Shown: positions 8,586 through 18,777 of the stretch, piece after piece
Layout: each line of letters opens with the position of its first letter
Position numbering within the stretch: the stretch's first letter is position 1
Assembly (NCBI GenBank): GCA_028292265.1
Contig: JAQGMR010000015.1
Span: 1-64,000, forward strand
Source of the DNA: Herminiimonas sp.
Lineage (GTDB): Bacteria > Pseudomonadota > Gammaproteobacteria > Burkholderiales > Burkholderiaceae_D
Direction: 5' to 3'
DNA: 64,000 bases
The notes under the pieces: model-generated
Seen by the model: only the letters and a program-made list of their open reading frames with translations
Told to the model about the DNA's origin: nothing
The model's database searches: none
Translations under genes and position numbers: made by a program

Positions 8586-8909
8586 ATGGCAATTACATTG
8601 ACCGAGAAAGCCGCGAAGCATATATCGCGCTACATGGACCGTCGCGGCAAAGGTATTGGCCTGCGGCTGGGCGTACGTACGACCGGCTGCTCGGGCCTAG
8701 CCTACAAACTGGAATACGTCGATGAAAGCGCTGTCGAGGACGAGGTATTCGAGTCGCATGGCGTCAAGGTTTTCGTCGACCCCAAGAGCATGCCTTATAT
8801 TGACGGCACCGAGCTCGACTTTGCGCGCGAGGGCTTGAATGAAGGTTTCAAGTTCCGCAATCCGAATGTGAAGGACGAATGCGGTTGCGGCGAAAGCTTC
8901 CGTATCTAG
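8586..8909 (+). CDS. iscA: A-type Fe-S carrier protein
   Basis: Carries and delivers Fe-S clusters, mainly [4Fe-4S], to target proteins. 107 residues, the usual length. The three conserved cysteines appear in TTGCSGL and the C-terminal CGCGESF. It follows iscU by 16 bp and is the last gene before a predicted terminator at 8950-8981, so it closes the iscRSUA segment. Confidence 0.97.
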   Translation: MAITLTEKAAKHISRYMDRRGKGIGLRLGVRTTGCSGLAYKLEYVDESAVEDEVFESHGVKVFVDPKSMPYIDGTELDFAREGLNEGFKFRNPNVKDECGCGESFRI

Positions 8910-8949
8910 TCGTACAGCTGATCGTCCAGCGCGCGAGGGCGAACGCCAG

Positions 8950-8981
8950 AGCCTGTTGAACTCCCGACAGGCTTTTGTTTT
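8950..8981 (+). terminator. Rho-independent terminator inside the isc operon
   Basis: AGCCTGTTG (8950-8958) and CGACAGGCT (8965-8973) pair (9 bp, one G-T) around a 6-nt loop, followed directly by TTTTGTTTT. hscB starts at 8984, three bases later. It would lower expression of hscB-hscA-fdx-iscX relative to iscRSUA. Confidence 0.75.
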
Positions 8982-8983
8982 AG

Positions 8984-9505
8984 ATGACCATGCAAAATCA
9001 CTTCGAGCTGTTTCACCTGCCGCAGCGTTTCGCCATTGACCTCAATGCGCTGGATCGGGCATATCACGATGTGCAAGGCAAAGTTCATCCGGATCGCTTC
9101 GTGAGCGCGACCGATGCCGAACGCCGGGTCGCAATGCAGTGGGCTACCCGCGCGAATGAGGCCTACCAGACGCTGCGTAATCCGTTCAAGCGCGCGGCAT
9201 ATCTTTGCGAGATCAATGGCATCGATCTGGAAACGGAGTCCAACACCTCCATGCCGCGTGCATTCCTGGTCCAGCAAATGGAATGGCGCGAGTCGCTCGA
9301 TGACGCGCGCGGCGCCCGCGATCCGGACGCGCTGGAGGCATTGCGGGAGCAGGTGCAGGCTGCCCGCAAGCAGCAGGTCATCGATATCGGTATCTTGCTG
9401 GACAAAAATGAATTCCAGGGCGCGGCCAAGGGCGTGCGCCAATTAATGTTCCTGGAAAAATTTGGCGACGAGGTAGCCAATGCGGTTGATGCGATGGAAG
9501 ACTAG
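8984..9505 (+). CDS. hscB: Fe-S assembly co-chaperone (J-type)
   Basis: A J-domain partner that brings IscU to HscA and stimulates its ATPase. 173 residues. The N-terminal J domain contains the HPDRF loop (HPD motif, about residue 32), and the C-terminal three-helix part binds IscU. ATG 8984 (MTMQNHF) or the internal ATG 8990 could start it. There is little ribosome-binding sequence because the terminator's T-run lies just upstream. Confidence 0.95.
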   Translation: MTMQNHFELFHLPQRFAIDLNALDRAYHDVQGKVHPDRFVSATDAERRVAMQWATRANEAYQTLRNPFKRAAYLCEINGIDLETESNTSMPRAFLVQQMEWRESLDDARGARDPDALEALREQVQAARKQQVIDIGILLDKNEFQGAAKGVRQLMFLEKFGDEVANAVDAMED

Positions 9506-9659
9506 TGCTGCCCCGCTTATTGATCGACGATCTGCCACGGTCGGCCCAATTGAAGGCCTGGTTGAAGACCCTGTAACGCATCGTTGCTCACGCTTGGCCA
9601 TGTCGATGGCTTGCCTTAACGCCCCTCAGTATCCAGCCCCTTAAACTTAAAACAAAACA

Positions 9660-11525
9660 ATGGCGCTACTTCAAATTTCCGAACCGGGCATGTCCACCGC
9701 GCCGCATCAGCATCGGCTGGCGGTCGGCATAGACCTTGGTACGACCAACTCACTGGTTGCGACGGTGCGTAACAGCGTGCCCGAAGTCCTTACCGACGAA
9801 GACGGGCATCCGTTGCTGCCTTCGATTGTGCGCTACCTTCCAAACGGCAGTGCCCACATCGGATACAAGGCGCAGGCCGCCCAAACCACCGACCCGCGCA
9901 ACACCGTGGTGTCGGTCAAGCGGCTGATGGGTCGGGGCTTGAAAGACATCGCCTATGCGGAAAATCTTCCGTACGATTTCCTTGACTCACCTGGCATGGT
10001 TCAGTTGCGTACGGTCGCGGGCGTGAAGAGCCCGGTGGAAATATCAGCTGAAATTCTGGCGACCTTGCGCCAGCGTGCTGAGGATGCCCTCGGTGACGAA
10101 CTGGTGGGCGCCGTCATTACGGTACCGGCCTATTTTGACGATGCGCAGCGCCAGGCCACCAAGGACGCGGCGAAACTCGCCGGTCTCAACGTACTGCGGC
10201 TTTTGAATGAACCTACCGCGGCCGCCATCGCCTATGGCCTCGACAATAGCTCGGAAGGCGTGTTTGCTGTGTACGACCTCGGCGGCGGCACCTTCGATAT
10301 ATCGATCCTTAAATTGACGCGCGGCGTGTTCGAAGTGCTTGCCACCGGCGGAGATTCGGCGCTCGGCGGTGACGACTTCGACCACCGCCTTGCATGCTGG
10401 ATGATCGAGCAGGCAAAGCTGAACCCGCTCTCGGACGAAGACACGCGCATCCTGCTGGTCAAGGCGCGTGAAGTAAAAGAGATCTTGTCGTCGAGTGCTG
10501 AAACACATATCGACGCCGTCCTGAATTCCGGCGAGGGAGTGCATTTGAAGATGTCGGCCACAACCTTCGCAAAGATCACGCAACACCTGGTTGCCAAGAC
10601 GATTACGCCGTCGCGCAAGGCATTGCGCGATGCGGGGTTGACGGTTGACGATATCGACGGTGTCGTGCTGGTTGGCGGCGCGACCCGCATGCCGCATATT
10701 CGCAAGGCGGTCGGCGACTTCTTTCAGACCACACCACTTACCAACATCGATCCCGACAAGGTAGTGGCGCTCGGCGCGGCGATCCAGGCCAACCTGCTTG
10801 CCGGGAACCGGGCAGCGGATGATGACTGGCTCCTGCTGGATGTCATTCCGCTGTCGCTCGGAATCGAAACCATGGGCGGATTGGTTGAGAAAGTCATTCC
10901 CCGCAACTCGACGATTCCGTGTGCACGCGCGCAGGAGTTCACCACATTCAAGGATGGGCAGACGGCGATGGCCATCCATGTGGTGCAGGGCGAGCGCGAA
11001 CTGGTCTCGGACTGCCGTTCACTGGCGCGCTTCGAACTGCGCGGCATACCTCCGATGGCAGCCGGCGCCGCGCGTATTCGCGTGACGTACCAGGTAGATG
11101 CGGACGGATTGCTGTCGGTGTCCGCGCGTGAATTGAAGTCAGGTGTCGAATCAGCGATTGACGTGAAGCCGTCGTACGGTCTTGGCGACGAACAGATCAC
11201 GCAGATGCTGCAAGATTCCTTCAAGTCGGCCGATCAGGACATGAAATTGCGGGCGCTGCGCGAAGAGCAGGTTGATGCGCAACGATTGATTCTCGCTACT
11301 GAATCTGCGCTTGCTTCCGACAGCGGCTTGCTTGACGAAGCGGAATTGGCCGAGGTAAATGCACTGCTGGACCGGGTGCGGCAGACGGCGGGCAGCGACG
11401 ACCACGATGCGATCAAGGCCGCGGTAGAAGCGCTGGCGCAGGGTACCGAGGAATTCGCAGCACGTCGGATGGACCGTAGCGTTCGGCGCGCTCTTACCGG
11501 CAAGCGTCTGGACGAGATTGCATGA
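9660..11525 (+). CDS. hscA: Hsp70-type Fe-S assembly chaperone
   Basis: A specialised Hsp70 ATPase that binds the LPPVK motif of IscU and promotes cluster release. 621 residues. The nucleotide-binding domain starts with [12 protein letters not shown] and contains [12 protein letters not shown] and [12 protein letters not shown] beta-substrate domain (about 390-510) and an alpha lid follow. A second possible start is Met at MSTAPHQ, 10 codons in. The 154-bp gap after hscB holds no gene. Confidence 0.97.
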   Translation: MALLQISEPGMSTAPHQHRLAVGIDLGTTNSLVATVRNSVPEVLTDEDGHPLLPSIVRYLPNGSAHIGYKAQAAQTTDPRNTVVSVKRLMGRGLKDIAYAENLPYDFLDSPGMVQLRTVAGVKSPVEISAEILATLRQRAEDALGDELVGAVITVPAYFDDAQRQATKDAAKLAGLNVLRLLNEPTAAAIAYGLDNSSEGVFAVYDLGGGTFDISILKLTRGVFEVLATGGDSALGGDDFDHRLACWMIEQAKLNPLSDEDTRILLVKAREVKEILSSSAETHIDAVLNSGEGVHLKMSATTFAKITQHLVAKTITPSRKALRDAGLTVDDIDGVVLVGGATRMPHIRKAVGDFFQTTPLTNIDPDKVVALGAAIQANLLAGNRAADDDWLLLDVIPLSLGIETMGGLVEKVIPRNSTIPCARAQEFTTFKDGQTAMAIHVVQGERELVSDCRSLARFELRGIPPMAAGAARIRVTYQVDADGLLSVSARELKSGVESAIDVKPSYGLGDEQITQMLQDSFKSADQDMKLRALREEQVDAQRLILATESALASDSGLLDEAELAEVNALLDRVRQTAGSDDHDAIKAAVEALAQGTEEFAARRMDRSVRRALTGKRLDEIA

Positions 11526-11577
11526 ACCGTTGGAAGTCGCGCCACCACAATAATCTATCTAGCTTCAAGGAACCTTC

Positions 11578-11916
11578 GTGCCCCAGATTGTAGTTTTACC
11601 TCATCCCTCCCTCTGCCCTGAGGGCGCTGTCTTCGAGGCACCCGCCGGCAAATCGATTTGCGACGCGCTGCTCGATAACGATATCGCGATCGAACACGCC
11701 TGTGAGAAATCCTGCGCCTGCACTACATGCCATGTCGTCATTCGTGAAGGCTTCGCCTCCCTGAATGAGCCGGAGGAAAAGGAAGAGGATTTGCTCGACA
11801 TGGCCTGGGGACTGGAGGCGACGTCCCGGCTTTCATGCCAGGCTCTGGTGGACACCGAGGACCTCGTGGTCGAGCTGCCGAAGTACACCATTAATCACGC
11901 CCGCGAAAACAACTAG
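11578..11916 (+). CDS. fdx: [2Fe-2S] ferredoxin of the isc system
   Basis: Supplies electrons during cluster assembly. 112 residues. The cluster ligands are visible as C-x5-C-x2-C in [13 protein letters not shown] plus a fourth Cys in RLSCQAL, the adrenodoxin-type pattern. Translation starts at GTG 11578, behind AAGGA. It sits 52 bp after hscA. Confidence 0.97.
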   Translation: MPQIVVLPHPSLCPEGAVFEAPAGKSICDALLDNDIAIEHACEKSCACTTCHVVIREGFASLNEPEEKEEDLLDMAWGLEATSRLSCQALVDTEDLVVELPKYTINHARENN

Positions 11917-11936
11917 CGCTTACTGGAGAACATCGC

Positions 11937-12131
11937 ATGAAATGGATTGACAGCGTGCGTATTGCGGAGGAGCTGCACGATAAATTCCCGGACGTGGACC
12001 CGCTTACCGTACGATTCACCGACCTCCACCGGTGGGTGTGTGAGCTGGAAGACTTCGACGACGAGCCTTCGCGCTCGGGGGAAAGCATACTTGAAGCGAT
12101 CCAGATGGCGTGGATTGACGAGGCCCGCTGA
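11937..12131 (+). CDS. iscX: IscX/YfhJ family protein
   Basis: A small acidic partner of IscS thought to modulate iron supply or desulfurase activity. 64 residues, the standard size, starting [19 protein letters not shown] and ending MAWIDEAR. Last gene of the operon, 20 bp after fdx and followed by a terminator. Confidence 0.95.
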   Translation: MKWIDSVRIAEELHDKFPDVDPLTVRFTDLHRWVCELEDFDDEPSRSGESILEAIQMAWIDEAR

Positions 12132-12161
12132 GCGGCTCTCAATGCCTGACACGGACAAAAC

Positions 12162-12196
12162 AAAGCCCGCAACCGGGGTAACCGATGCGGGCTTTT
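12162..12196. terminator. Terminator between iscX and the convergent glycine-zipper gene
   Basis: AAAGCCCGCA (12162-12171) pairs with TGCGGGCTTT (12186-12195), with a T-run on the plus side and an A-run on the other. It can work in both directions, ending the isc operon and the minus-strand gene at 12234. Confidence 0.8.
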
Positions 12197-12233
12197 CTTC
12201 GTCCTGCTAACCCGACGTTTTACCGTCGAACGC

Positions 12234-12980
12234 CTAGCCTTCCGAACTCAACGCGCCATTCACAACGCGGACCCGGTCGCCAACGCGCCATCCGTCGGCG
12301 CCAGACTGCGGAAAGGTGCGGACGCTGCCGTCTTCCATGCGAACGTGGACGCGATAGTTGGTCGCGGTATGGGTACGTTTTTCCACTTCATTGCCGGCGA
12401 AACCACCGCCGACTGCGCCAGCCACCGTGGCAAGCGTGCGGCCGTTGCCGTTACCTACCTGGTTGCCCAGTATGCCGCCCAGCACACCGCCGGCGACGAC
12501 GCCAAGGCCCGAAGGCTTCGCGGCGGTCTGGATTGCCTGGATCGACTCGACACGCCCACAGTTGTGGCAAATCGGGGCCTGCGCTACCGGAGCAGGGGCA
12601 TAGTTATAGTTCGGCGAAGAGGACTGAATTGGCGGGGCATAGTTTGCGCCAGACTGGGAATATTGCGACTGCGACGACGAAGCCACCTGTGGTACTGGCT
12701 TGTACACTGGCTTAGCCGCCTTGTGGACGGGTTTCGGCGCTTCTTCTTGCGCAAGCTTGTCTTCGGTAAGCTTGCTCACAGTTGCCGGCTTTGCGACCGA
12801 TATCTCCGGCGCTGCTGGCATTGAAACTGTTGCTACGTTGCCTGCGGCAGGGACGGAGCCGTGTGATGTCGGTAATACACCGGTGATGGCGGCGACGCCT
12901 ACAAGACTCACGAGCACAACAGATGCGGCCGCGGCTGCTACGAGCGGATGAAGGCGGCTTTTCTTGTTTTCATTTTCCAT
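12234..12980 (-). CDS. Glycine-zipper 2TM domain protein
   Basis: A membrane-anchored envelope protein of unknown exact role. 248 residues. There is a cytoplasmic N-terminus, one membrane segment (about 14-36, VAAAAASVVLVSLVGVAAI), a Pro/Ser/Tyr-rich periplasmic linker, then a glycine zipper (about 160-200, GVVAGGVLGGILGNQVG and GAVGGGFAGNEVE) as in SlyB/17-kDa antigens, and a short basic C-terminal domain. A CxxC (ICHNCG) precedes the zipper. GGAGG six bases before ATG 12980 fixes the start. Confidence 0.85.
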   Translation of the reverse strand: MENENKKSRLHPLVAAAAASVVLVSLVGVAAITGVLPTSHGSVPAAGNVATVSMPAAPEISVAKPATVSKLTEDKLAQEEAPKPVHKAAKPVYKPVPQVASSSQSQYSQSGANYAPPIQSSSPNYNYAPAPVAQAPICHNCGRVESIQAIQTAAKPSGLGVVAGGVLGGILGNQVGNGNGRTLATVAGAVGGGFAGNEVEKRTHTATNYRVHVRMEDGSVRTFPQSGADGWRVGDRVRVVNGALSSEG

Positions 12981-13169
12981 AATTTCCTCCAGTAAATTCA
13001 AAATTCGAATCTATGAGTCCATTATGGGAAAAGAGTTTCCAACTGGGTACACAAAGTCTGTGTCAGTTGTAAGGTTTTGTAATTACGACTATTGAAATGC
13101 GCCCGTGCTGGCGGCCCACGACCGTTTTCAATGCCCGTCGTGGTTCGCCTGCAAGGCTGTTTCGTTGAG

Positions 13170-14699
13170 TTAGTCTTCGCGCCGCAAATGCGGAAACAGG
13201 ATGACGTCCCGGATATTCGGTGAGTCGGTTATCAACATTATCAGGCGGTCAATGCCGATGCCACAACCGCCGGTCGGTGGCATGCCATATTCGAGCGCAC
13301 GGATGTAGTCAGCGTCGTAATACATGGCTTCTTCGTCGCCCGCTTCCTTTGCCGCAACCTGCGCGGCAAAGCGTGCCGCCTGGTCTTCTGCATCGTTCAA
13401 TTCAGAAAATCCGTTGGCGATTTCACGACCGGTAATGAAAAGTTCGAAGCGCTCGGTGATGTCCGGCACTGTGTCGGAGGCGCGGGCCAGCGGCGACACT
13501 TCCACCGGGTAGTCAACAATGTAGGTCGGGTCCCACAGTTGCGCTTCCGCGGTTTCTTCGAACAGCGATAACTGGAGCGAACCGACCCCGGCAGTTGCGA
13601 GCGGCGCGACGCCGAATTTCTTCAATTCAGTGTGTAGCCAGGCAGCATCCTGCAACTGCTCGAGCGTATAGTCCGGCGCGTGTTTGTTGATGGCCTCGAT
13701 GATGGTCATGCGCTGGAACGGCTTCGACAAATCAAGCGCTCGGCCCTGGTACGTCAATGCGGCGGTGCCATGCGCATCGATGGCGGCTTGCCGGATAACC
13801 GCTTCGGTGAAGTCCATCAGCCAGCGGTAGTCCACATAGGCGGCGTAGAACTCCATCATGGTGAATTCCGGATTGTGCCGGGGCGACACGCCTTCATTGC
13901 GGAAGTTGCGGTTCACTTCGAACACACGGTCGAAGCCGCCAATTACCAGGCGCTTCAGGTACAACTCGGGCGCAATACGCAGGAACATCTGCATATCCAG
14001 CGCGTTGTGGTGAGTCTTGAATGGCTTGGCCGCCGCGCCACCGGGAATGACGTGCAACATCGGCGTTTCCACTTCCATGAAGTCGTTTTTCTCCATGAAG
14101 CGACGGATCGACGACATTGCAGCGGTGCGCGCCTTGAAGGTGCGGCGCGTTTCCTCATTCATGATGAGGTCGACATAGCGCTGGCGATACTTGATTTCCT
14201 GGTCAGCAAGGCCATGGAACTTGTCCGGCAACGGCCGCAGTGACTTCGTCAGCAGGCGCAGCTTGCTGACCTTGACCGTAAGCTCGTCTGTCTTGGTTTT
14301 AAACAGCACGCCTTCGGCCCCCACGATGTCGCCCAGGTCGAAGTGCTTGAATGCCTCGTGGCTCTCTTCGCCAGTTACTTCGTTGGTGATGTAAAGCTGA
14401 ATGCGACCATCGGCTCGAGAGCCGGAGCTGTCCTGGATCGTGGCAAAAGATGCCTTGCCCATTACGCGCTTCAGCATGATGCGGCCAGCGACCACAACAT
14501 TGACGGCCTTCGCTTCGAGCGCGCCGCGTTCCGTTTCGCCGTATTCCTGCGCAAGGTCCGCCGCCTTGTGCGTGGGACGAAAGTCGTTGGGAAAGGCCAC
14601 ACCGGCAGCGCGCAATTTTGCGAGCTTTCCGCGCCGCTCCGCGATGATGGAATTCTCGTCCTTCTCTTCCTGCAGGCCGTTGTATTTGTCAGTCATCAT
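13170..14699 (-). CDS. lysS: Lysyl-tRNA synthetase, class II
   Basis: Charges tRNA-Lys with lysine. 509 residues. An N-terminal OB-fold anticodon-binding domain (about 60-160) precedes the class II catalytic core, with motif 2 ([20 protein letters not shown]) and motif 3 ([12 protein letters not shown]). It starts 4 bp after the prfB stop and is translated from ATG 14699 or 14696. An AAGGCG inside the prfB end is the likely binding site. prfB-lysS is a common bacterial operon. Confidence 0.98.
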   Translation of the reverse strand: MMTDKYNGLQEEKDENSIIAERRGKLAKLRAAGVAFPNDFRPTHKAADLAQEYGETERGALEAKAVNVVVAGRIMLKRVMGKASFATIQDSSGSRADGRIQLYITNEVTGEESHEAFKHFDLGDIVGAEGVLFKTKTDELTVKVSKLRLLTKSLRPLPDKFHGLADQEIKYRQRYVDLIMNEETRRTFKARTAAMSSIRRFMEKNDFMEVETPMLHVIPGGAAAKPFKTHHNALDMQMFLRIAPELYLKRLVIGGFDRVFEVNRNFRNEGVSPRHNPEFTMMEFYAAYVDYRWLMDFTEAVIRQAAIDAHGTAALTYQGRALDLSKPFQRMTIIEAINKHAPDYTLEQLQDAAWLHTELKKFGVAPLATAGVGSLQLSLFEETAEAQLWDPTYIVDYPVEVSPLARASDTVPDITERFELFITGREIANGFSELNDAEDQAARFAAQVAAKEAGDEEAMYYDADYIRALEYGMPPTGGCGIGIDRLIMLITDSPNIRDVILFPHLRRED

Positions 14700-14703
14700 T
14701 TTT

Positions 14704-15808
14704 TTATACGCCTTGTTTCAGGGATGCGCCGATAAAGGCATCGAGATCGCCGTCGAGGACTGCCTTCGTGTTGCCGGTTTCAAAATTGGTTCGCAAGTCC
14801 TTGATGCGTGACTGGTCGAGCACGTAGGAGCGGATCTGGTGGCCCCAGCCCACATCGGTCTTGGAGTCTTCGAGCTTTTGCTGGTCGCTCATGCGCTTGC
14901 GCATTTCATGCTCGTACAGTCGCGACTTCAACATTTCCCAGGCTTCGGCCCGGTTGCGATGCTGGCTGCGGTCGTTCTGGCACTGGACCACAATGCCGCT
15001 CGGTGCATGGGTAAGGCGCACCGCCGAGTCGGTCTTGTTGATGTGCTGACCGCCGGCCCCGGAAGCGCGATACGTGTCGACCCGCACATCGGCCGGGTTG
15101 ATGTCGATCTCAATCGACTCGTCCACTTCGGGATACACGAACAGGCTGCTGAATGAGGTGTGCCGGCCATTTGCCGAGTCGAACGGCGACTTGCGGACCA
15201 GGCGATGCACACCGGTTTCGGTACGCAGAAAGCCGTAGGCATGATCGCCTTCCACCTTCAGCGTGGCGGTCTTGATACCGGCGACTTCACCGTCGGATTG
15301 CTCCAGAACCTCAACCTTGAACCCCTTGCGTTCGCAATAGCGCAAGTACTGTCGCAATAGCATGGATGCCCAGTCCTGCGCTTCGGTGCCGCCAGCGCCG
15401 GCCTGGATGTCGATAAAGCAGTTGTTGGGATCCATCGGGTTGTTGAACATGCGACGGAACTCAAGGCCCTCGACCGTCTTCTGCAGATCGGCGACGTCCG
15501 CTTCAATCGCGACAAGGGTGTCTTCGTCCTGCTCTTCGCGCGCCATCTCGAAAAGGTCGGCGGCGTCTTTCAACCCGCTCTCAATTTTCGTGAGCGAATG
15601 GACAATCGATTCGAGGGATTTCTTTTCCTTGCCGAGTTCCAGCGCGCGCTTCTGGTCGTTCCAGATGGCGGGATCTTCTAGCTCTTCACTGACCTGTTCG
15701 AGTTTCTCTGACTTGGCATCGAAGTCAAAGATACCCCCGAAGTTCGGACTCGCGCTGGCGCAGGTCGGTCAGCAGATTCGATAGGGCGTTAAGGCGTTCG
15801 GCTTCCAT
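14704..15808 (-). CDS. prfB: Peptide chain release factor 2, programmed +1 frameshift
   Basis: Recognises UGA and UAA stops and triggers release. Translation starts at ATG 15808 ([13 protein letters not shown]) and reaches an in-frame TGA at 15727-15725 after codon 27. A +1 shift skips T15727 and continues from GAC 15726 to the stop at 14704, giving about 367 residues. The site reads CGGGGGTATCTTTGAC, nearly identical to E. coli (AGGGGGTATCTTTGAC), with the internal Shine-Dalgarno GGGGG and slippery CTT. GGQ ([15 protein letters not shown]) and the UGA/UAA-recognition region are intact. The frameshift lets RF2 set its own level. Operon with lysS. Confidence 0.97.
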
Positions 15809-15858
15809 GATGTTACCTGTGCGGGAAACCGGTAATTATACCCGAGCGACCGCCGCAA

Positions 15859-17553
15859 TCAGGCCGGTTCCGCATGCTCCACCAGCAACTGCACCCGAGT
15901 GACACCGTTGTATTCATTGGCGTCGAGTCGAAAGGCAATTCTGGCGCGCGAGGGCAGGCTGTCGACATGCCCGAACCAGATGGCATCGTATTGCCGACCG
16001 TTCCGCTCGAGTTGCAGCTTCAGGTGGCGGTCCTTCAGGATGCGCTGGTTCAACACCTGGAATTCGTCGCAAAAAACCGGCGGCGCAAAGCCCTGGCCCC
16101 ACACTTCGGCGTGCAGCAGTTCGATGAATTGCTGGGTCATGTAGGCGTCCTCCAGCGGGCCATCAGTTTCCAGCACGCGTTCAAGTTGGCACTGGGTCAA
16201 CGAGGCGCTGCCAACGCGCTCGAAGGCCTGGCGGAACGCTTCGAACCCGTCCGCGCGCAGGGTCAGGCCCGCTGCCATCGCGTGGCCGCCGAAGCGGTCG
16301 ATCAGCGTAGGCGCCTGTTTCGACACCAGGTCGAGCGCATCGCGCAAGTGGAACCCCTCGATGGAGCGGCCCGATCCCTTCATCCAGCCGTCGCCACCGG
16401 GGGCGAAGGTGATGGTAGGGCGATAGAACTTTTCTTTCAGACGCGAGGCCACAATGCCGATCACGCCCTGGTGCCAGGACGCGTCGAAGATGGCAATGGT
16501 GCTGCCTTGTTGCGGGTCAATCGAATCGAGCGCCGCCAGCGCGGCATCCTGCATGTCGAGTTCGATGGCGCGCCGCTCGCGATTCATGGCGTCAAGCTGT
16601 TGTGCAATGGCCCATGCCTTGCCTTCATCGTCGGTGGTGAGACACTCGATGCCGAGCGCCATGTCGGACAGCCGGCCAGCCGCATTCAGTCGCGGGCCAA
16701 GTCCGAAGCCAAGATCGAAGGCCGTTGCCTGCCTGGCGTCACGGGCCGCGACGCGGAACAATGCCGCCACGCCCACATGCATGCGCAACGAGCGCATTCT
16801 CTTCAACCCCTCCGCGACCAGAAGCCGGTTGTTGCTATCAAGCTTGACCACGTCGGCCACGGTGCCCAGCGCGACCAGGTCAAGCAGCGGATCAAGTCGC
16901 GGCTGGCTGCGCTCGTCAAAGACGCCGCGACGGCGCAGTTCCGCGCGCAGGGCGAGCAACACGTAGAAAATAACGCCGACGCCCGCCAGGTTCTTGCTGG
17001 CAAAGCCGCAACCCGGCTGGTTTGGATTGACAATAACGCGTGCCGCCGGAAGCCTGTCTCCAGGCAGGTGGTGATCCGTGATCAGCACTTCAAGCCCGAG
17101 CCGGTTTGCCTCTTCCACGCCTTCCACGCTGGCGATACCGTTGTCCACGGTAATCAGGACATCCGGCGACTTTTCGCGCACGGCCAGCGCAACGATTTCC
17201 GGCGTGAGGCCATACCCATATTCGAAGCGGTTCGGAACGATGTAATCGACTTGGGCGCCCATGGCGCGCAAGCCACGCAGCGCGACGGCGCAGGCAGTGG
17301 CGCCGTCACAGTCGTAGTCCGCCACAACCACCATGCGCTTGTTGGCCGCAATGGCGTCGGCCAGGAAGATTGCCGCCTTGTCAGCCTGCGTTAGCGTGGC
17401 GGGCGGCATCAGGGTTGCGATGCCGCAGGAAATCTGTGACGGATGCGTCAGGCCACGCGCTGCATAGAGCCGGGCCAGCGCCGGATGCACCCCGCTCTGA
17501 CGCAAGAACTCCACGTCCCGAAAGCTGTGCGGCCGGGTCGTGATGCGCGTCAT
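15859..17553 (-). CDS. recJ: Single-strand DNA 5'-3' exonuclease RecJ
   Basis: A DHH-family exonuclease of recombination and mismatch repair. 564 residues from ATG 17553. Motifs are VVVADYDCDGATA (metal-binding DYDCDG), ITVDNGI and ITDHHLPG (DHH), followed by the DHHA1 domain (GGHAMAAG) and a C-terminal OB fold. The ATG overlaps the stop of the upstream rpfE-like gene (ATGA at 17553-17550), so the two are translationally coupled. Confidence 0.96.
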   Translation of the reverse strand: MTRITTRPHSFRDVEFLRQSGVHPALARLYAARGLTHPSQISCGIATLMPPATLTQADKAAIFLADAIAANKRMVVVADYDCDGATACAVALRGLRAMGAQVDYIVPNRFEYGYGLTPEIVALAVREKSPDVLITVDNGIASVEGVEEANRLGLEVLITDHHLPGDRLPAARVIVNPNQPGCGFASKNLAGVGVIFYVLLALRAELRRRGVFDERSQPRLDPLLDLVALGTVADVVKLDSNNRLLVAEGLKRMRSLRMHVGVAALFRVAARDARQATAFDLGFGLGPRLNAAGRLSDMALGIECLTTDDEGKAWAIAQQLDAMNRERRAIELDMQDAALAALDSIDPQQGSTIAIFDASWHQGVIGIVASRLKEKFYRPTITFAPGGDGWMKGSGRSIEGFHLRDALDLVSKQAPTLIDRFGGHAMAAGLTLRADGFEAFRQAFERVGSASLTQCQLERVLETDGPLEDAYMTQQFIELLHAEVWGQGFAPPVFCDEFQVLNQRILKDRHLKLQLERNGRQYDAIWFGHVDSLPSRARIAFRLDANEYNGVTRVQLLVEHAEPA

Positions 17554-18608
17554 GTGGCCGCCTTGCCCGGCGCCGGTTGAACCGGCTGCATCAGTTTCGC
17601 CAGGGAAGGTCGGGTCCAGAACTTGCGCAGTGGATTGCGGCTGGGCTGATGTTCGGCAAGCACTGATTCGCCGCTCAGGACCAGTCCGGATGACTGCCAC
17701 CGGCCAGCCTGCAGCGCCTGCTGAAGGGGTGCGAACCAGTTTGCTTCGAGCCGGTGGAACCGGTCAAGCCATTCCCCCCAATCGTTGCCCAACGCCGGCT
17801 CGATCAATTGGTCGAGCACCAGGATGGCGTTGTCCGGCATGGTTTCCAACAACGCCTGCGCCGCGCCGGGCGTATCGGTTGCCCGCAGCAAGGTTGCCGT
17901 GACTGCAGCTTCCTTGTTGTGCGGTCCGGCTTCTTGTCCGCTTCCGCCCCACAGCCAAAGCGCGTTGACCGTTTTCTTGCCCTCCATTTCGCGCTCTTCG
18001 TTCAGGGGATTCGCATGCCATGACATCTGGACTTCATTGTGGAGTCGCCGCCAGTTGCGGTCGCCCGGGCCGGAAGGAAGCCAGACGTCGATGTTGTGTC
18101 CGCAGGCAGCGTCCGGCGTGCTGGTCTTGAGACCGGCCCAGTCGTCGGCGCGCAGCAACCAGTTCTCCACGTCGACATAGTGAAGCGCAAGGCCGACTTC
18201 CTCAAACAGCGGCCGGACCGCGTCAAACAAGGTACGCGCCTCGGCACCGGTCAAGCCAAGTTGCCGCCTGTCCGTCAACACGAGGTGATCACGCGCTATA
18301 TGGAGGTGCGAGGGTTGTAGCAGGAACCAGCAAGCTGGCGGCGCCACATCCATCCCGCACTCCGCAGCGACTAGACGCGCCATTGGCGGACTGCTCGTTT
18401 GCAGGAGTCGAGTAGTCAGCCCAATCTCGTGTGCCAGCCACAGTTCATGCGGAAGCGCCGGCGAATAGGGATCGAATGTCGTGCGCGTTGCCGCGCCATT
18501 CAAGGAGAGCAACGCGGCAAAGGCGGGGAGCTTGAGTTCACGGAGTAAATCGGTGGCCATTTGGGCCTGGGGGATGCCGAACGGAAGCAATAGCTTGAGA
18601 TGACTCAT
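17550..18608 (-). CDS. RpfE-like / phosphoglycerate-mutase-like conserved protein
   Basis: A 352-residue cytoplasmic protein without clear signal or membrane segment. It resembles the conserved family found beside recJ in beta- and gammaproteobacteria and annotated as regulatory protein RpfE or as a cofactor-independent phosphoglycerate-mutase-like protein. VWLPSGPGDRNWRRLHNEVQM is a typical block (shown in part). Biochemical activity is unknown. The TGA overlaps the recJ start. In Xanthomonas the same gene neighbours recJ and, further on, prfB and lysS homologues, and the order here (rpfE-recJ-prfB-lysS) matches. Confidence 0.65.
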   Translation of the reverse strand: MSHLKLLLPFGIPQAQMATDLLRELKLPAFAALLSLNGAATRTTFDPYSPALPHELWLAHEIGLTTRLLQTSSPPMARLVAAECGMDVAPPACWFLLQPSHLHIARDHLVLTDRRQLGLTGAEARTLFDAVRPLFEEVGLALHYVDVENWLLRADDWAGLKTSTPDAACGHNIDVWLPSGPGDRNWRRLHNEVQMSWHANPLNEEREMEGKKTVNALWLWGGSGQEAGPHNKEAAVTATLLRATDTPGAAQALLETMPDNAILVLDQLIEPALGNDWGEWLDRFHRLEANWFAPLQQALQAGRWQSSGLVLSGESVLAEHQPSRNPLRKFWTRPSLAKLMQPVQPAPGKAAT

Positions 18609-18777
18609 CTCGGCATTCTATGGCAAACTGCACACTGCTATCGAAGTCAGCCTTCCCTTATTTCAGCATGGCGTACCGCGAGCCCATCGCTTCGTCAACA
18701 AGGCCCGCGCCATTTGGCGATGCCAGGTATGACGTGGCGGTCGCCCTCATCACGCTGTCGCTTCAGGAGTCTTTTCA

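Noticed and set aside
15874..17394. 506-codon plus-strand frame opposite recJ
   Set aside because: Shadow. recJ motifs are unmistakable on the other strand.
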